Below are positions 33,948-42,369 of a DNA stretch of 64,000 nt, in pieces. Position numbers and translations under genes: made by a program. The notes under the pieces were generated by a model. It ran no database searches. It was not told where the DNA came from and was given only the letters and a program-made list of their open reading frames with translations. The DNA is from Halobellus clavatus (GTDB lineage Archaea > Halobacteriota > Halobacteria > Halobacteriales > Haloferacaceae). Location: the NCBI RefSeq assembly GCF_900107195.1, contig NZ_FNPB01000001.1, forward strand, positions 124,001 through 188,000. Reading direction: 5' to 3'. How positions within the stretch are numbered: the stretch's first letter is position 1; each line of letters begins with the position of its first letter.

Positions 33948-35155
33948 TCGCCCACCTCGCGATGTGTCGCGCCGGATGGGGTCGGATCCGACTCCGACTG
34001 CGGGCGCGATTCCGCGTCGCCGGAACGGTCCACCCGTCGCCGCTCGCTGGCTCCCGCCGCGCCGACGACGTCGGCGAGGTCGGCGGCCGCTGCGTCAGCC
34101 ACCGCGTCCGGCGAGAGCGACGTGGTCTCCCAGGCCGGGAGCCGGTCGTCGGTCGAGTCGGGGGCCCGAACCGCCTCGGCGTACCGGTCGACCTGGGTCC
34201 GCTCGTGGTCTCGATCGAACTCGAAACCGTTGAACGCCGCGTCCTGGGCGTACTGATCGACGAGCGTACCGGCCGCGGCGCGATAGCGCGATTCGAGCGT
34301 ATCGAAGTCGATCTCGATGCCGTGCTCGACGACGGTCCGCAACAGCGTCTCACCGACAGAGCGACTCATCTCGGAGAGGCCCGCCGACCCGTCGACTGAG
34401 CGGTGATCGTGTTCGTACTGCCCCAGGTCGACCTGTGCGGTCCCGTCGAACCCGGCGACGTCGAAGGCGTCGCCGAGCGTGCCGACCTCCAGCCCCCACC
34501 GACGCGGCGTCCGGATCTGTCTGGCGGCGTGTGCGGTCGCTCCGAACTCCCCGGCGAGCGCGTAGCGGAAGGCGTCGAGGTACTTGAGGAACGGCTCGGG
34601 GTGCTCGTCGAGCAACACCCTGACCAGCGGGGCGTAGAAGAGTCGAAAGAGCCGACCGTAGAGCCGGTCGTCCTCGACGCGAGCGTAGTAGCCCTTCGAG
34701 AAGTCGTAGCCGCGCGAGAGGGGGAACAGCAGCCGCGAGACGAAGGACTCGTCGTACGTCGTCGTGTCGGCGTCGTGGACGACGACGAACTCCTCGGTCG
34801 TCGCGCGGCCGAGGCCGAGCCAGACGTCGCGGCCCTTTCCGCGGGCGCCGTCGAGAGTGGCATCCGAGAGCAGGTCGGCGATCCGGGGGCCGTCACACCA
34901 CAGCAGTTCCGTGCGGAGGTCGTACGTCGAGAGCCACTCGCTGATCGCGGCGACGCGCTCGGCATCGGCACGCAACGGGACGACCACCCGCGCGGGGTTC
35001 AGTCCCTCGAGCGTCGAGAGCACCCGGTCGGCGGCGGCGGTCTCGCAGTCGCGTTCGCTCATCGGCACCACGATCGCCGCCCGGTCGGTCGGCGCAGTCG
35101 GGACCGGGTCCGCGAGGTCGTGAAGCGTCGTCACCCGCGCTTGCACGTATTCCAT
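33944..35155 (-). CDS. glucosyl-3-phosphoglycerate synthase-like glycosyltransferase (GT81)
   Basis: A 403-residue GT-A transferase of the GpgS group, which makes glucosyl-3-phosphoglycerate, precursor of the compatible solute glucosylglycerate. The nucleotide site is AIVVPMSERDCETAA at about 28-42, and the metal motif VVVHDADTTTYD has DAD at 128-130. The acceptor region RTPRRWGLEVGTLGDAFDV at about 220-238 is the family's typical W-G-L-E-V/I element. An Asp/Ser/Arg-rich 60-residue tail follows the catalytic domain. Substrate is inferred by family. The downstream gene overlaps its stop. Confidence 0.8.
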   Translation of the reverse strand: MEYVQARVTTLHDLADPVPTAPTDRAAIVVPMSERDCETAAADRVLSTLEGLNPARVVVPLRADAERVAAISEWLSTYDLRTELLWCDGPRIADLLSDATLDGARGKGRDVWLGLGRATTEEFVVVHDADTTTYDESFVSRLLFPLSRGYDFSKGYYARVEDDRLYGRLFRLFYAPLVRVLLDEHPEPFLKYLDAFRYALAGEFGATAHAARQIRTPRRWGLEVGTLGDAFDVAGFDGTAQVDLGQYEHDHRSVDGSAGLSEMSRSVGETLLRTVVEHGIEIDFDTLESRYRAAAGTLVDQYAQDAAFNGFEFDRDHERTQVDRYAEAVRAPDSTDDRLPAWETTSLSPDAVADAAAADLADVVGAAGASERRRVDRSGDAESRPQSESDPTPSGATHREVGE

Positions 35156-35476
35156 CGAAGGCCCCTCAGGGCGGCACGAGCAAAAGCCCGGGGGTTCTAG
35201 AGAGTCACCGCCGACGAGCGCTTCGGCAGGGACCGTGTGCGCGAAGGGTTATGTACGATACCGCAGCCAGGAGGGGTGTGCGCTGAGAGCAGCCCCGCGT
35301 CGACAGCGGTCGTTCGGCACGACGACGCGGGGTGCGAGACGGGCCGTGCCGACTGTTTGCCCCCGTAGGAGCCGTCTCGGAACGAGGCGTCTGGGATCAC
35401 TCTCCGGGAGGTCACACCGGCGCGGTGAACGCACCGGGCGGCGGTTCGCACGACGCGGGTCAGGTCCCCGGTGCGA
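35156..35476. other. 321-bp gene-free region with strong stem-loops
   Basis: No believable reading frame. A perfect 10-bp stem joins 35293-35302 (CCCCGCGTCG) with 35323-35332, and an 8-bp stem joins 35431-35438 (GCACCGGG) with 35467-35474. A plus-strand TATA-like GTTATGTA at 35248-35255 lies about 40 bp before the first stem. On the minus strand the region is the upstream region of the gpgS-like gene. Either a structured non-coding RNA or a long leader is possible. Confidence 0.4.
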
Positions 35477-36640
35477 CTACGTCGGCAGCCTGTCAGTCTG
35501 CTGTAACGCGATCAGTCCGACGACGACGATACTGAGCGCGAGCGCGAGGCGCGTGAAGATGACGTCGTAGGCGAACCCGCCATCGCGGAGGGCACCGACC
35601 GCCGAGGAGCCCGTGGCCTGGAGGATCATCATCCCCGCAGAGTACCACGCGTACGAACTGGCGCGCGCCTCGCTGGGGAGCGTGTCCAACAGCAACGTGT
35701 CGATCGCCGGGAACAGGCTGTGGATGACGTACCCGATCACCGCCGTGAGCGCGACGATCGCGACGGTGCCGCGGGTGACCGTCAACACCAGCAGACTACC
35801 GGTGAACGCGCCGATGATCGCGAGAATGTACGGCACGCGCGGCAGCCGATCCGCGAGCCGACCGGAGACAAAGAACGCCGGGACGCCGGCCCCGAAGAGC
35901 ACCGTGAGGAGGTTCTTCGCGACGGCGTCGGGGACCCCCTTGGTCCCCATATACAGTTCGTAGAAATTGAACAACCCCTGCCAGACGAACCCGGTCGTCC
36001 CGACCACGAGGACGCCGAGGCCGACGATGGGCCACTGCGAACGGATCGCACCGACCAGGTCGCGGTCGTCGGTCCCCGCGTCGGGCAGCGTCGTCCGCCG
36101 CGCCGCGACGTACAGCGCGAGAGTGACGACTGCGGCCGCGATGGCGATCCCGGCGAAGACGACCCGCCACTCGAAGAAGAGACTCAAGACGAGCGTGACG
36201 ATCGGCGCGGCCGCGACCGCCGCGATTTGACTCGCCATCCCGTGGACGCCCAACGCCCAGCCGACCCGACCGGGGTAGAGTTCGCTGACCAGCGGGTTGG
36301 CGGCGACGAGATACGCCCCCGAGGAGAGCCCCATCAGGAGCGCGCCCACGCTGAGCATCGGAACCGATGTCGCACTGGCGGTGAACGCCGCGGCGGTAGT
36401 CAACACGCCGCCGGCCGCGAGGATCACGCGGTGCCGGGCGACGTGGGTGAGAATCCACCCGGTCGGGAGCCGCAGGAGCGCGCTCCCCAGCCACGCCATC
36501 GTCGCGATCAGACCGGCGGTTCCCTCGGTGATTCCGAAGACCGCGATGAACTCCTGCAGAAGTGGCGCGAAGACGACTCGCCCGAGGTTGACGAGGAAAA
36601 ACATCGAACAGAGCGTACCGAAGAGACGACCCCGAGACAC
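35477..36640 (-). CDS. MFS transporter
   Basis: A 387-residue major facilitator with about 12 predicted helices. The first loop motif is represented by LLRLPTGWILTHVARHRV (L2-3 loop, G-x-L-(A)-D-R-x-G-R-x-x-x region, here diverged). The second-half equivalent is FVSGRLADRLPRVPYILAI. The sequence resembles the drug/organic anion or nitrate/nitrite-type MFS that haloarchaea carry in many copies. The substrate cannot be given. No neighbouring metabolic genes point to one. Confidence 0.85.
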   Translation of the reverse strand: MSRGRLFGTLCSMFFLVNLGRVVFAPLLQEFIAVFGITEGTAGLIATMAWLGSALLRLPTGWILTHVARHRVILAAGGVLTTAAAFTASATSVPMLSVGALLMGLSSGAYLVAANPLVSELYPGRVGWALGVHGMASQIAAVAAAPIVTLVLSLFFEWRVVFAGIAIAAAVVTLALYVAARRTTLPDAGTDDRDLVGAIRSQWPIVGLGVLVVGTTGFVWQGLFNFYELYMGTKGVPDAVAKNLLTVLFGAGVPAFFVSGRLADRLPRVPYILAIIGAFTGSLLVLTVTRGTVAIVALTAVIGYVIHSLFPAIDTLLLDTLPSEARASSYAWYSAGMMILQATGSSAVGALRDGGFAYDVIFTRLALALSIVVVGLIALQQTDRLPT

Positions 36641-36699
36641 GGTCCGACTTCGCCACGGGCCTAATCAACCCTTGCGATTCCCCGGCCGGGATACGGATC

Positions 36700-36706
36700 T
36701 TTTTAC
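36700..36706 (+). promoter_or_regulatory. TATA-like box for the zinc-finger micro-protein
   Basis: TTTTTAC, 24-30 bp before ATG 36730. Confidence 0.5.
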
Positions 36707-36729
36707 GGACCGGTACCCAGATTCGAGGT

Positions 36730-36900
36730 ATGAAGTCGACACGGAAGGGGCTCCGGAGTGGGGAGTTGGAAAAAGACACCTACGGTCGGCTCAACTGCGC
36801 GGAGTGTGAGGAGTCGCTGAAGACCGAGAACGACCCGGACGAGGTGTTCACCGTCCGGCGGTGTCCGAACTGTGACTCGAAGTGGAAGGAACTGCGCTGA
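36730..36900 (+). CDS. HVO_0758-family zinc-finger micro-protein
   Basis: A 56-residue protein starting MKSTRKGLRSGELEKDTYGR, with a zinc ribbon of two CxxC knuckles: CAEC at about residues 23-26 and CPNC at about 45-48. It ends SKWKELR. The sequence matches the haloarchaeal family named after Haloferax HVO_0758 (recognised from memory), a conserved single-zinc-finger protein with basic N-terminus. Expression from its own promoter is likely. It lies between the divergent MFS gene and the converging aldo/keto reductase gene. Confidence 0.85.
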   Translation: MKSTRKGLRSGELEKDTYGRLNCAECEESLKTENDPDEVFTVRRCPNCDSKWKELR

Positions 36901-36934
36901 GAACCCCGATCGACATAACCGATCGGCGTGAGAG

Positions 36935-38029
36935 CTACTCGAAGACGCCATCGAAGGCGCGCGCACCGAGCGGTTCGAAGGTCCCGGCGGCGACGTTCTC
37001 GGGCACGTGGTCAGGTGAACTCGTCCCGACGAGCGCAGTGGTGACGCCGGGAGCGCTCCGCGCGAAGTTGATCGCCCGCTGCGCCGCGGTGTCGCCCCGC
37101 AGTTCTGCGTCGATCTCCGGCGGAATCGACGACGTCAGTTCACCCTGCGCGAGCGTGGCGCTCGCGACGACGTCCAGGCCGGCCGCCTGGGCGTACGTGA
37201 GCGCGCTGACGTCCTCGCCGTCGTCCGGATGAGCGTGTGCCGAGACGGTGAACGCGTCGGCCATCGCGACGTTGAACGGAAGTTGAATCGCACCCAGGCC
37301 GACGTCGTCGGCACCGGCGGCCTCGGCAGCGCGCTCCGCACGCGAAACGACCTCGGGCAGCGACAGGTACGAACCGTGACCGCGCGGTACCCGGAACGCC
37401 TCCCAGGTGGCGACGCCGTACATTCCGATGTCGCCCGCTGCGCGTCGCCGTTCGAGGCGCTCGAAGGTCGCTTCGAGTTGGTCGTACACCGCATCACGAC
37501 TCCGGACCTGTAGTTGTGTCTCCGGGTTGTGTACGTAGTAGCAGTCGATCGTCTCGACCCCGAGATTCGAGAGCGAGCGATCGAGCATCGCCTCGATGAA
37601 CGCCGGTGCGATGGCGTGGCTCCCGGCGGCGAGCTCCTCGGGGTCGAGGAGCCCGGTGTCGAGGAAGTGCTCCCTGACGTACGCCGCGGGGTCCTCGGGT
37701 CGGGAGCCGTCGAAGGGGAGGAAGCCGCCCTTCGACGCGACCACGACCGCCTCACGGTCGACGTCGCTGTCCGACAGCGACTCGCCCACCACCCGCTCGC
37801 TTCGCTGGCACCGGTAGTTGATGGCCGTATCGACGTGGTTGATGCCCGCCGACAGCGCCGACGTGATCGACGCTCGATAACCGGCGTCGACCTCGCGCGT
37901 CGGAGCGCCGAGATACGTCCCGAGGCCGACGCTGGATGCGACGCCCGGACCGAACCGGCGGAAGTACGTCCGGGCGAACGCGTCGCCGAAGCGGTCGCGA
38001 TAGCCCCACGTCCCCTGACTCGTCGCCAT
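36935..38029 (-). CDS. aldo/keto reductase
   Basis: A 364-residue NADPH-dependent oxidoreductase of TIM-barrel fold. Motifs: SVGLGTYLGAP at about 33-43; the catalytic Asp/Tyr pair in NHVDTAINYRCQRSERVVGE (D at about 67, Y at about 72); VVVASKGGFLP with the catalytic Lys; and YYVHNPETQ where the usual D-x-x-x-x-H is found. The C-terminal NADP phosphate site is GVTTALVGTSSPDHVPEN. Slightly longer than bacterial members because of an insert near residue 100. Substrate unknown. Confidence 0.85.
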   Translation of the reverse strand: MATSQGTWGYRDRFGDAFARTYFRRFGPGVASSVGLGTYLGAPTREVDAGYRASITSALSAGINHVDTAINYRCQRSERVVGESLSDSDVDREAVVVASKGGFLPFDGSRPEDPAAYVREHFLDTGLLDPEELAAGSHAIAPAFIEAMLDRSLSNLGVETIDCYYVHNPETQLQVRSRDAVYDQLEATFERLERRRAAGDIGMYGVATWEAFRVPRGHGSYLSLPEVVSRAERAAEAAGADDVGLGAIQLPFNVAMADAFTVSAHAHPDDGEDVSALTYAQAAGLDVVASATLAQGELTSSIPPEIDAELRGDTAAQRAINFARSAPGVTTALVGTSSPDHVPENVAAGTFEPLGARAFDGVFE

Positions 38030-38115
38030 AGCGACCTGGAGGGCCGCGACAGGTAAACGGTCGTCGTCTCAGGAGCACGCAGGATCCGCAGTCGCGGCCG
38101 AATACCACCGACGGG

Positions 38116-39306
38116 TCAGACGTCGCCGGACAGCGACTCGAAGAGCCGATCGGCGAGTGCGTTCCGGCTCACCACCTCGCCGCTGACCGTCCGAATCACC
38201 CCCTCGTGCAGGGACAACTGACCGCCACCCATCCGCGCGTGTCCGCCGCCGCTAGCGTCCTTGAGCGTCGCCAGTGCGGCCTCCAGCGTCCGGCCCATAT
38301 GGACGCGATCGTCGCGTGAACGCCCGGAGAGGTGGATCGTTCCCTCGCGCTCGCCGAGGACGACGACCGCCGTGACGCCCTCCAGTTGAATGAGTTCGTC
38401 GGCGGCCTGCGGGATCGCGTCGGCGTTCGAGACACGACCGACGTCGCTGACAGCGAAGGGACCGCGGACGTCGCGACCGGCGATGGCGCGCGCCTTCAGC
38501 TCCAGCACCTCGGTCGAGACCTCGGGGTTGGCGATCCGGTCGAGGCGGTCCTCGTCGACGCCGGGGTACAGGAACCCCGCCGCATTGAAGTCGGCGGCTG
38601 AACAGCCGGACGTCAGCCGTTTCGTATCCGTGAGAATGCCGTAGAGCAGCCCCGTGGCGACGAGCGAGGGGACGGTGTAGGTGGCGTCGACCTCGCTCTT
38701 GTGTTTCGCCGGCGGGACCGGCGTCGCGTTCAGGTCGTCGAAGTACTCGGCGATGATGCTCGAGGCCGCGCCGTAGTCGGTTCGGACGTCGGTGAACGCC
38801 TCGCCGGTCCCGTCGCCGGGGTGGTGGTCGACGACCGCGAAGGGGAGGACGCTGTCGGCGCCGGCGAACCCCCGCGGGCGGTTGTGATCGACGAGGACGA
38901 CGTGTTCGGCGGCGAGGTCGCTGACGTGGTCGATCTGATCGATGTCGAGGTCGAGGACGGTCTGGAACGCGCGGTTCTCCTGGTGTCGTACCTGGCCGGC
39001 GTACTGGACGCTGGCGTCGGTGTCGACCTGATCTGCGAGGCTCGCGACGGCGATCCCGGTCGCCATCGCGTCCGGGTCGGGGTTCGGGTGCAACAGCACC
39101 GCGACCTCCTCGAGTTGTTTGAGTTCGTCGAGGAGTCGCGCGCCACGCGGCCGCGTGAATCGACGGAGGAGATACAGGCCCGCAACGAGGGCGAGGAGCC
39201 CGATGATGACGGCGGCCATCATCGTGGGGTTCTCCATAGCGAAGGCCATCGTTCGGTCGAGCAGTTCCGCCCCGCGCTCGACCAACCCGGTGCGTGCGGA
39301 GCCCAT
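38116..39306 (-). CDS. membrane-anchored DHH/DHHA1 phosphoesterase
   Basis: A 396-residue phosphoesterase. One membrane helix lies at about residues 28-46 (MMAAVIIGLLALVAGLYLL). The DHH domain has VLLHPNPDPDAMATGIAV, VLVDHNRPRGFAG and AVVDHHPGDG (the DHH motif). The DHHA1 part near the end has GGGHARMGGGQLSL. It is like RecJ/NrnA and GdpP-type enzymes that cleave short RNA or cyclic di-AMP. The helix without PAS or GGDEF argues for a simple membrane-bound nanoRNase or c-di-AMP phosphodiesterase. ATG 39306 precedes the helix by a normal spacing. Confidence 0.85.
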   Translation of the reverse strand: MGSARTGLVERGAELLDRTMAFAMENPTMMAAVIIGLLALVAGLYLLRRFTRPRGARLLDELKQLEEVAVLLHPNPDPDAMATGIAVASLADQVDTDASVQYAGQVRHQENRAFQTVLDLDIDQIDHVSDLAAEHVVLVDHNRPRGFAGADSVLPFAVVDHHPGDGTGEAFTDVRTDYGAASSIIAEYFDDLNATPVPPAKHKSEVDATYTVPSLVATGLLYGILTDTKRLTSGCSAADFNAAGFLYPGVDEDRLDRIANPEVSTEVLELKARAIAGRDVRGPFAVSDVGRVSNADAIPQAADELIQLEGVTAVVVLGEREGTIHLSGRSRDDRVHMGRTLEAALATLKDASGGGHARMGGGQLSLHEGVIRTVSGEVVSRNALADRLFESLSGDV

Positions 39307-39389
39307 ACGCCCCCAGAGCGGATGCACCCTCAAGAAGATTCCCACGAGGTGCGTGATCGAGACGGACCGAGAGGGCTGAAATCGGCCGT

Positions 39390-40301
39390 TCAGACGTCTG
39401 ATGCGGGCGTTCCGTCGCGGTACGCATCGATCGCCGCCCGGTATCCCTCGCGGAACGTCGGATACGCGAACTCGTAGCCGAGGTCGCGGAGCCGACTGTT
39501 GTCACAGCGCTTGCTCGTCTGGAGGCGACGCGTGGCTGCCTCCGAGAGGTCCGAGTCGGCGAGGCGCGCTTCGATCGTGCGCTTCGACGGGGCCTCGACC
39601 CCACACTCGGCCGCCAGCCAGTCCGCGAACGTCCACTTGTCTGCGGGTTCGTCGTCGGCGACGAGGACGACCGAATCGCGGGCGAGCTCGGATTCGAGGA
39701 GGAACGCGATCGCACCCGCGGCGTCGTCGCGGTGGACCATATTCAGGTATCCCTCGGTGACGGGCCCCTCGATGTAGCGGTCGAGTCGGTATCTGTTCGG
39801 GCCGTAGAGGCCTGCGAACCGCGCGACAGTCCCGTCGATGCCGGCCGCGGCGGCGTCCTCGCGGGCAATGCGCTCGGCCTCGGCCAGGATCGCCGTCTTC
39901 TCGGTCGTGGGGTCGATCGGCGTCTCCTCGTCGACGAACGCGCCGTCGTGGTCGCCGTAGACGCCCGTGGAGGAGGTGTAGACGAGTCGGTCCGGCGTGG
40001 CGTCGCGCGCGGCGTAGGCGTCGATGACGTTCCGCAGTCCCTCGACGTAGACCTCGCGAGCAGCCTCGGCACCGCGGCCGCCGGAGCTGGCCGCGAAGAC
40101 GACCCAGTCGGCGTCCGGGAGCGCCGCGAGCGAGTCCGGATCGGTCGCGTCCGCGCGCTGGGTATCCAGTCCGGCCGCAGCGACCGCGTCGAGCCCGGCG
40201 TCCGAGCGCCGGACGCCCGTCACTGCGTGGCCGGCCGCCCGAAGCTGTCGGCCGAGTTCGAGCCCGACGTAGCCGCACCCGACGATGACGACCCGGGCCA
40301 T
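39390..40301 (-). CDS. NAD-dependent epimerase/dehydratase (SDR)
   Basis: A 303-residue extended/atypical SDR protein. The dinucleotide loop is VVIVGCGYVGLELGRQLRAAG (GxGxxG) at residues 4-24. The active site has YTSSTGVYGD with the Y-x-x-x-K equivalent altered: Tyr is followed by GDHDG, so the Lys is missing. A substrate-site strand MVHRDDAAGAIAFLLES is also clear. The frame resembles the YeeZ/SDR_a group rather than sugar epimerases. The ATG at 40301 overlaps the upstream stop (TGATG), indicating coupling to the DUF5791-like gene. Confidence 0.8.
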   Translation of the reverse strand: MARVVIVGCGYVGLELGRQLRAAGHAVTGVRRSDAGLDAVAAAGLDTQRADATDPDSLAALPDADWVVFAASSGGRGAEAAREVYVEGLRNVIDAYAARDATPDRLVYTSSTGVYGDHDGAFVDEETPIDPTTEKTAILAEAERIAREDAAAAGIDGTVARFAGLYGPNRYRLDRYIEGPVTEGYLNMVHRDDAAGAIAFLLESELARDSVVLVADDEPADKWTFADWLAAECGVEAPSKRTIEARLADSDLSEAATRRLQTSKRCDNSRLRDLGYEFAYPTFREGYRAAIDAYRDGTPASDV

Positions 40302-40732
40302 CACCGATCGTTCCGGCTGGCGAGGAACCGTTGAATCGCCGCCAACTGTTCGAGCGTCATCGCCGACCGCCCCTCGACGGCCTGCTGGACCTCCTGGCCG
40401 GAGAGGTCGAGGTCGACGTTCGAGGCGATCGTGTCGACGTCGACGACACCGGTGGTCATCGCCATCAGGAGGTGATCCCGGAGTTCGAGTACGATCGTTT
40501 CGGCGTCAGGGCGGTCGTCGTCGAGCGCGAGCAACGCCGCGGCATCGGTCACCCTGAGATCCGGCACTGGCCCGTCGGCGACGGCCGTCACGGTGTCGCG
40601 ATCGAGGCCGGAGTCGGCCGCGGCCGTCTCGACGCCGACGTCGTCGACGACCGTTCTGAGTTGGTTCTCGTACGCTTCACGGAGCGCCGCCGGTGAGAGC
40701 GACGCCGGCTCCGAGGCCGCGTCGTAGAGCAT
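40301..40732 (-). CDS. DUF5791-family protein
   Basis: A 143-residue helical protein beginning MLYDAASEPASLSPAALREA. I recognise it as the haloarchaeal DUF5791 family; function unknown. The fold is probably a helix-turn-helix-like bundle (VETAAADSGLDRDTVTAVADG reads like a HTH; DLDLSGQEVQQAVEGRSAMTLEQLAAI suggests another). It has no Cys and no membrane segment. ATG 40732 is chosen; about 108 codons of open frame upstream look random. A minus-strand GCATATTTC about 40 bp upstream may be its promoter. Confidence 0.7.
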   Translation of the reverse strand: MLYDAASEPASLSPAALREAYENQLRTVVDDVGVETAAADSGLDRDTVTAVADGPVPDLRVTDAAALLALDDDRPDAETIVLELRDHLLMAMTTGVVDVDTIASNVDLDLSGQEVQQAVEGRSAMTLEQLAAIQRFLASRNDR

Positions 40733-40885
40733 ACGAGTAGTCGCCACTGCGGCGGCAAAACGGTTTCCCGAAATATGCGGGCCTGTGCCGGCGGCCGCGC
40801 ATCCGGGCTTCGGTCCAGGCCCCGGGGATCCGGTGACGATTCCGGCGGTGCGGCCGCGACGCGGTCGATTCAGCCGAGGGGAACC

Positions 40886-40892
40886 GCTTAAG
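40886..40892 (+). promoter_or_regulatory. TATA-like box placing the leaderless start at 40917
   Basis: GCTTAAG, 25-31 bp before ATG 40917. The spacing points to the 13-codon ORF, not to the GTG of the ferritin-like gene, as the first translated start. Confidence 0.45.
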
Positions 40893-40916
40893 TCCGTCAG
40901 CACTAACAGATTCCGT

Positions 40917-40958
40917 ATGCACCGATCGTGGCGCTCGAACCCGGAGGTGGCCGCGTGA
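40917..40958 (+). CDS. 13-residue leader ORF overlapping the ferritin-like gene
   Basis: The ATG at 40917 opens MHRSWRSNPEVAA and stops at TGA 40956-40958. This stop overlaps the GTG start of the next gene as GTGA. A strong Shine-Dalgarno-like GGAGGTGG lies inside it at 40943-40950, 4 bp before that GTG. TATA position supports initiation at this ATG. It could work as a translational coupling leader. Too short to prove coding by composition. Confidence 0.45.
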   Translation: MHRSWRSNPEVAA

Positions 40959-41449
40959 GCGTCGGCCATCGGGTGAGCTCCGACCACCAACTCGCCCGAC
41001 TGCTCCAGATCGGTATCGTCCTCGAGGAAGTCGTCGAGGCCCGATCGTATCACCACTACCAGTCGCTCGACGACGCGCCGGCGCTCGATCCCGAGATCGA
41101 GTCACTGCTGGAACACGCCGCCGCGGAGTCCGCAGCGCACCGCGAGCGCCTCGAGGAGCTCGTCGACGAACTCGACGCCGAGAGCATCCCGTTCGAAGAG
41201 ATCGAGGCGCTCGTCCAGGCACAGTACGGTGGAACCGATCCGGACGACTTCGACGACATCCTCTACGATCAGCTCGCCAACGAGGAGACGGCCTACAAGT
41301 TCTACGACGACCTCGTCGGCGCGCTGCGAGCGTCGGAGGCGACGTTCGGCATCGACCGCGACCACCTCATCGACGTCCTCGTGGAGATCCGCGAGGAGGA
41401 AGCCGACGGCGTCGAGGAGGTCACGAAAGTGATGAACGATCGCTCATGA
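40955..41449 (+). CDS. ferritin-like/rubrerythrin-type helical protein
   Basis: A 164-residue four-helix-bundle-like protein. The pattern E-x(n)-H is visible: VLEEVVEARSYHHYQSL (helix 1), LLEHAAAESAAHRERLEELVDEL (helix 2), and QLANEETAYKFYDDLVGAL with DVLVEIREEEADGVEEVTKVM (helices 3-4). Glu and His residues are at spacing used for a di-iron site, but not all canonical ExxH pairs are present. It lies just before the DtxR-type regulator, suggesting metal homeostasis or oxidative stress. GTG 40955 is the start, given the SD-like motif at -5. Confidence 0.75.
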   Translation: MSVGHRVSSDHQLARLLQIGIVLEEVVEARSYHHYQSLDDAPALDPEIESLLEHAAAESAAHRERLEELVDELDAESIPFEEIEALVQAQYGGTDPDDFDDILYDQLANEETAYKFYDDLVGALRASEATFGIDRDHLIDVLVEIREEEADGVEEVTKVMNDRS

Positions 41450-41480
41450 GACGACACACGACGCACGACTGGGAGCAACG

Positions 41481-41933
41481 ATGAACACGGCCGATCAGTA
41501 CGTCAAGGCGATCTATCTGCTCCAGGAGATGGAGAACGGACCGGCGTCGACTGGCGCGCTCGCGGACCGACTGGGTGTCAGCCCCGCGAGTGCGAACGAG
41601 ATGATCGGGAAACTCGAATCGCGCGGACTCGCCGAACACGAGAAGTACAAAGGCGTGACGCTGACCGACGAGGGGATCGTCCGCGCCCGCGACGCGCTGC
41701 AGACGTACTGCATCATCGAGCGGTTCCTCGCGAACGTCCTCTCGGTGGACGAGTTCCGTGCGGAGGCGGGCGACCTCGAACCGGTGATCGACGATCTGGT
41801 CGCAGAGCGACTGGATACGATCATCGACCGGAACGCGGAGTGTCCCGACTGTTTCGACCCCGAGACGGACGCCTGCTGTCACCTCGACGTCCCCGCCGAA
41901 CCGGTCGAAACCGAAGAGCAGCGGGCTGACTGA
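41481..41933 (+). CDS. DtxR/MntR-family metal-dependent regulator
   Basis: A 150-residue regulator. The winged HTH (residues 1-65) reads ADQYVKAIYLLQEMENGPASTGALADRLGVSPASANEMIGKLESRGLAEHEKYKGVTLTDEG. The dimerisation/metal domain follows (RARDALQTYCIIERFLANVLSVDEF). Metal ligands typical of the family (Cys/Glu/His) are partly seen in YCIIERFL. The C-terminus has CPDCFDPETDACCHLD, a Cys cluster found in haloarchaeal SirR-type homologues. Represses iron or manganese uptake genes in relatives (known); the neighbouring ferritin-like gene may be a target. Confidence 0.85.
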   Translation: MNTADQYVKAIYLLQEMENGPASTGALADRLGVSPASANEMIGKLESRGLAEHEKYKGVTLTDEGIVRARDALQTYCIIERFLANVLSVDEFRAEAGDLEPVIDDLVAERLDTIIDRNAECPDCFDPETDACCHLDVPAEPVETEEQRAD

Positions 41934-41975
41934 CAGCGCTGAGCCCGGGTCGGACCGGTCGGAGTCGAATCCCAC

Positions 41976-41984
41976 ATTTTCAAG
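41976..41984 (+). promoter_or_regulatory. TATA-like box for the zinc-ribbon gene
   Basis: ATTTTCAAG, 25-33 bp before ATG 42009. Confidence 0.45.
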
Positions 41985-42008
41985 ACCGTGTCGGCCGATC
42001 CACCGCGT

Positions 42009-42212
42009 ATGGATGGGAAAGCGGCGATCGGCCGTCTCCTCACGCTCGCGGGTGTGGGACCCCGCGACTCGCCGAGAGAGACTGAGCAGTCGACGCCCTA
42101 CGCGTGTCTCGGATGCGGCGCGACGTACGAGGTGCAGTACCACGTCTGCCCCGAGTGCGGCGGGTTTAGCGTCGAGTCGCAGACCGAACGTCGAGATACG
42201 CAAACTAACTGA
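42009..42212 (+). CDS. 67-residue zinc-ribbon protein
   Basis: A small protein with a zinc ribbon near its C-terminal half: ACLGCGATYEVQYHVCPECGG at about residues 32-52, i.e. CxxCG-x8-CxxCG. The N-terminal 28 residues (MDGKAAIGRLLTLAGVGPRD) form a short basic helix. No family name recalled. It lies 85 bp before the tRNA-Gln gene on the same strand. Confidence 0.75.
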   Translation: MDGKAAIGRLLTLAGVGPRDSPRETEQSTPYACLGCGATYEVQYHVCPECGGFSVESQTERRDTQTN

Positions 42213-42296
42213 CGCCGACAGGGCGGTGCGGCCGGTCTCGACCCAGCGAGCGCAACCCGATGGGTTTTCAAACGCTGCGGCGTGAGTAATGCGTGC

Positions 42297-42369
42297 AGTC
42301 CCGTGGTGTAGCGGCCAATCATATGGGCCTTTGGAGCCCATGACGGCGGTTCGAATCCGCCCGGGACTA
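42297..42369 (+). tRNA. tRNA-Gln (anticodon TTG)
   Basis: A complete 73-nt cloverleaf. The acceptor stem AGTCCCG pairs with CGGGACT. The D arm region is TGGTGTAGCGGCCAATCA. The anticodon stem TGGGC/GCCCA encloses loop CTTTGGA, with anticodon TTG reading CAA. The T arm GGCGG-TTCGAAT-CCGCC is perfect. The discriminator base is A, CCA is not encoded, and there is no intron. Confidence 0.95.

Noticed and set aside
35197-35451. Minus-strand 84-codon frame in the gpgS upstream region
   Set aside because: The composition (Arg/Ser/Cys/Pro) is unlike haloarchaeal proteins and the frame runs through strong stem-loops.
37751-37790. CTGTCCGACAG palindrome as another copy of the element's end
   Set aside because: It lies inside the aldo/keto reductase gene as normal codons (Ser-Asp-Ser) and has no partner or duplication.
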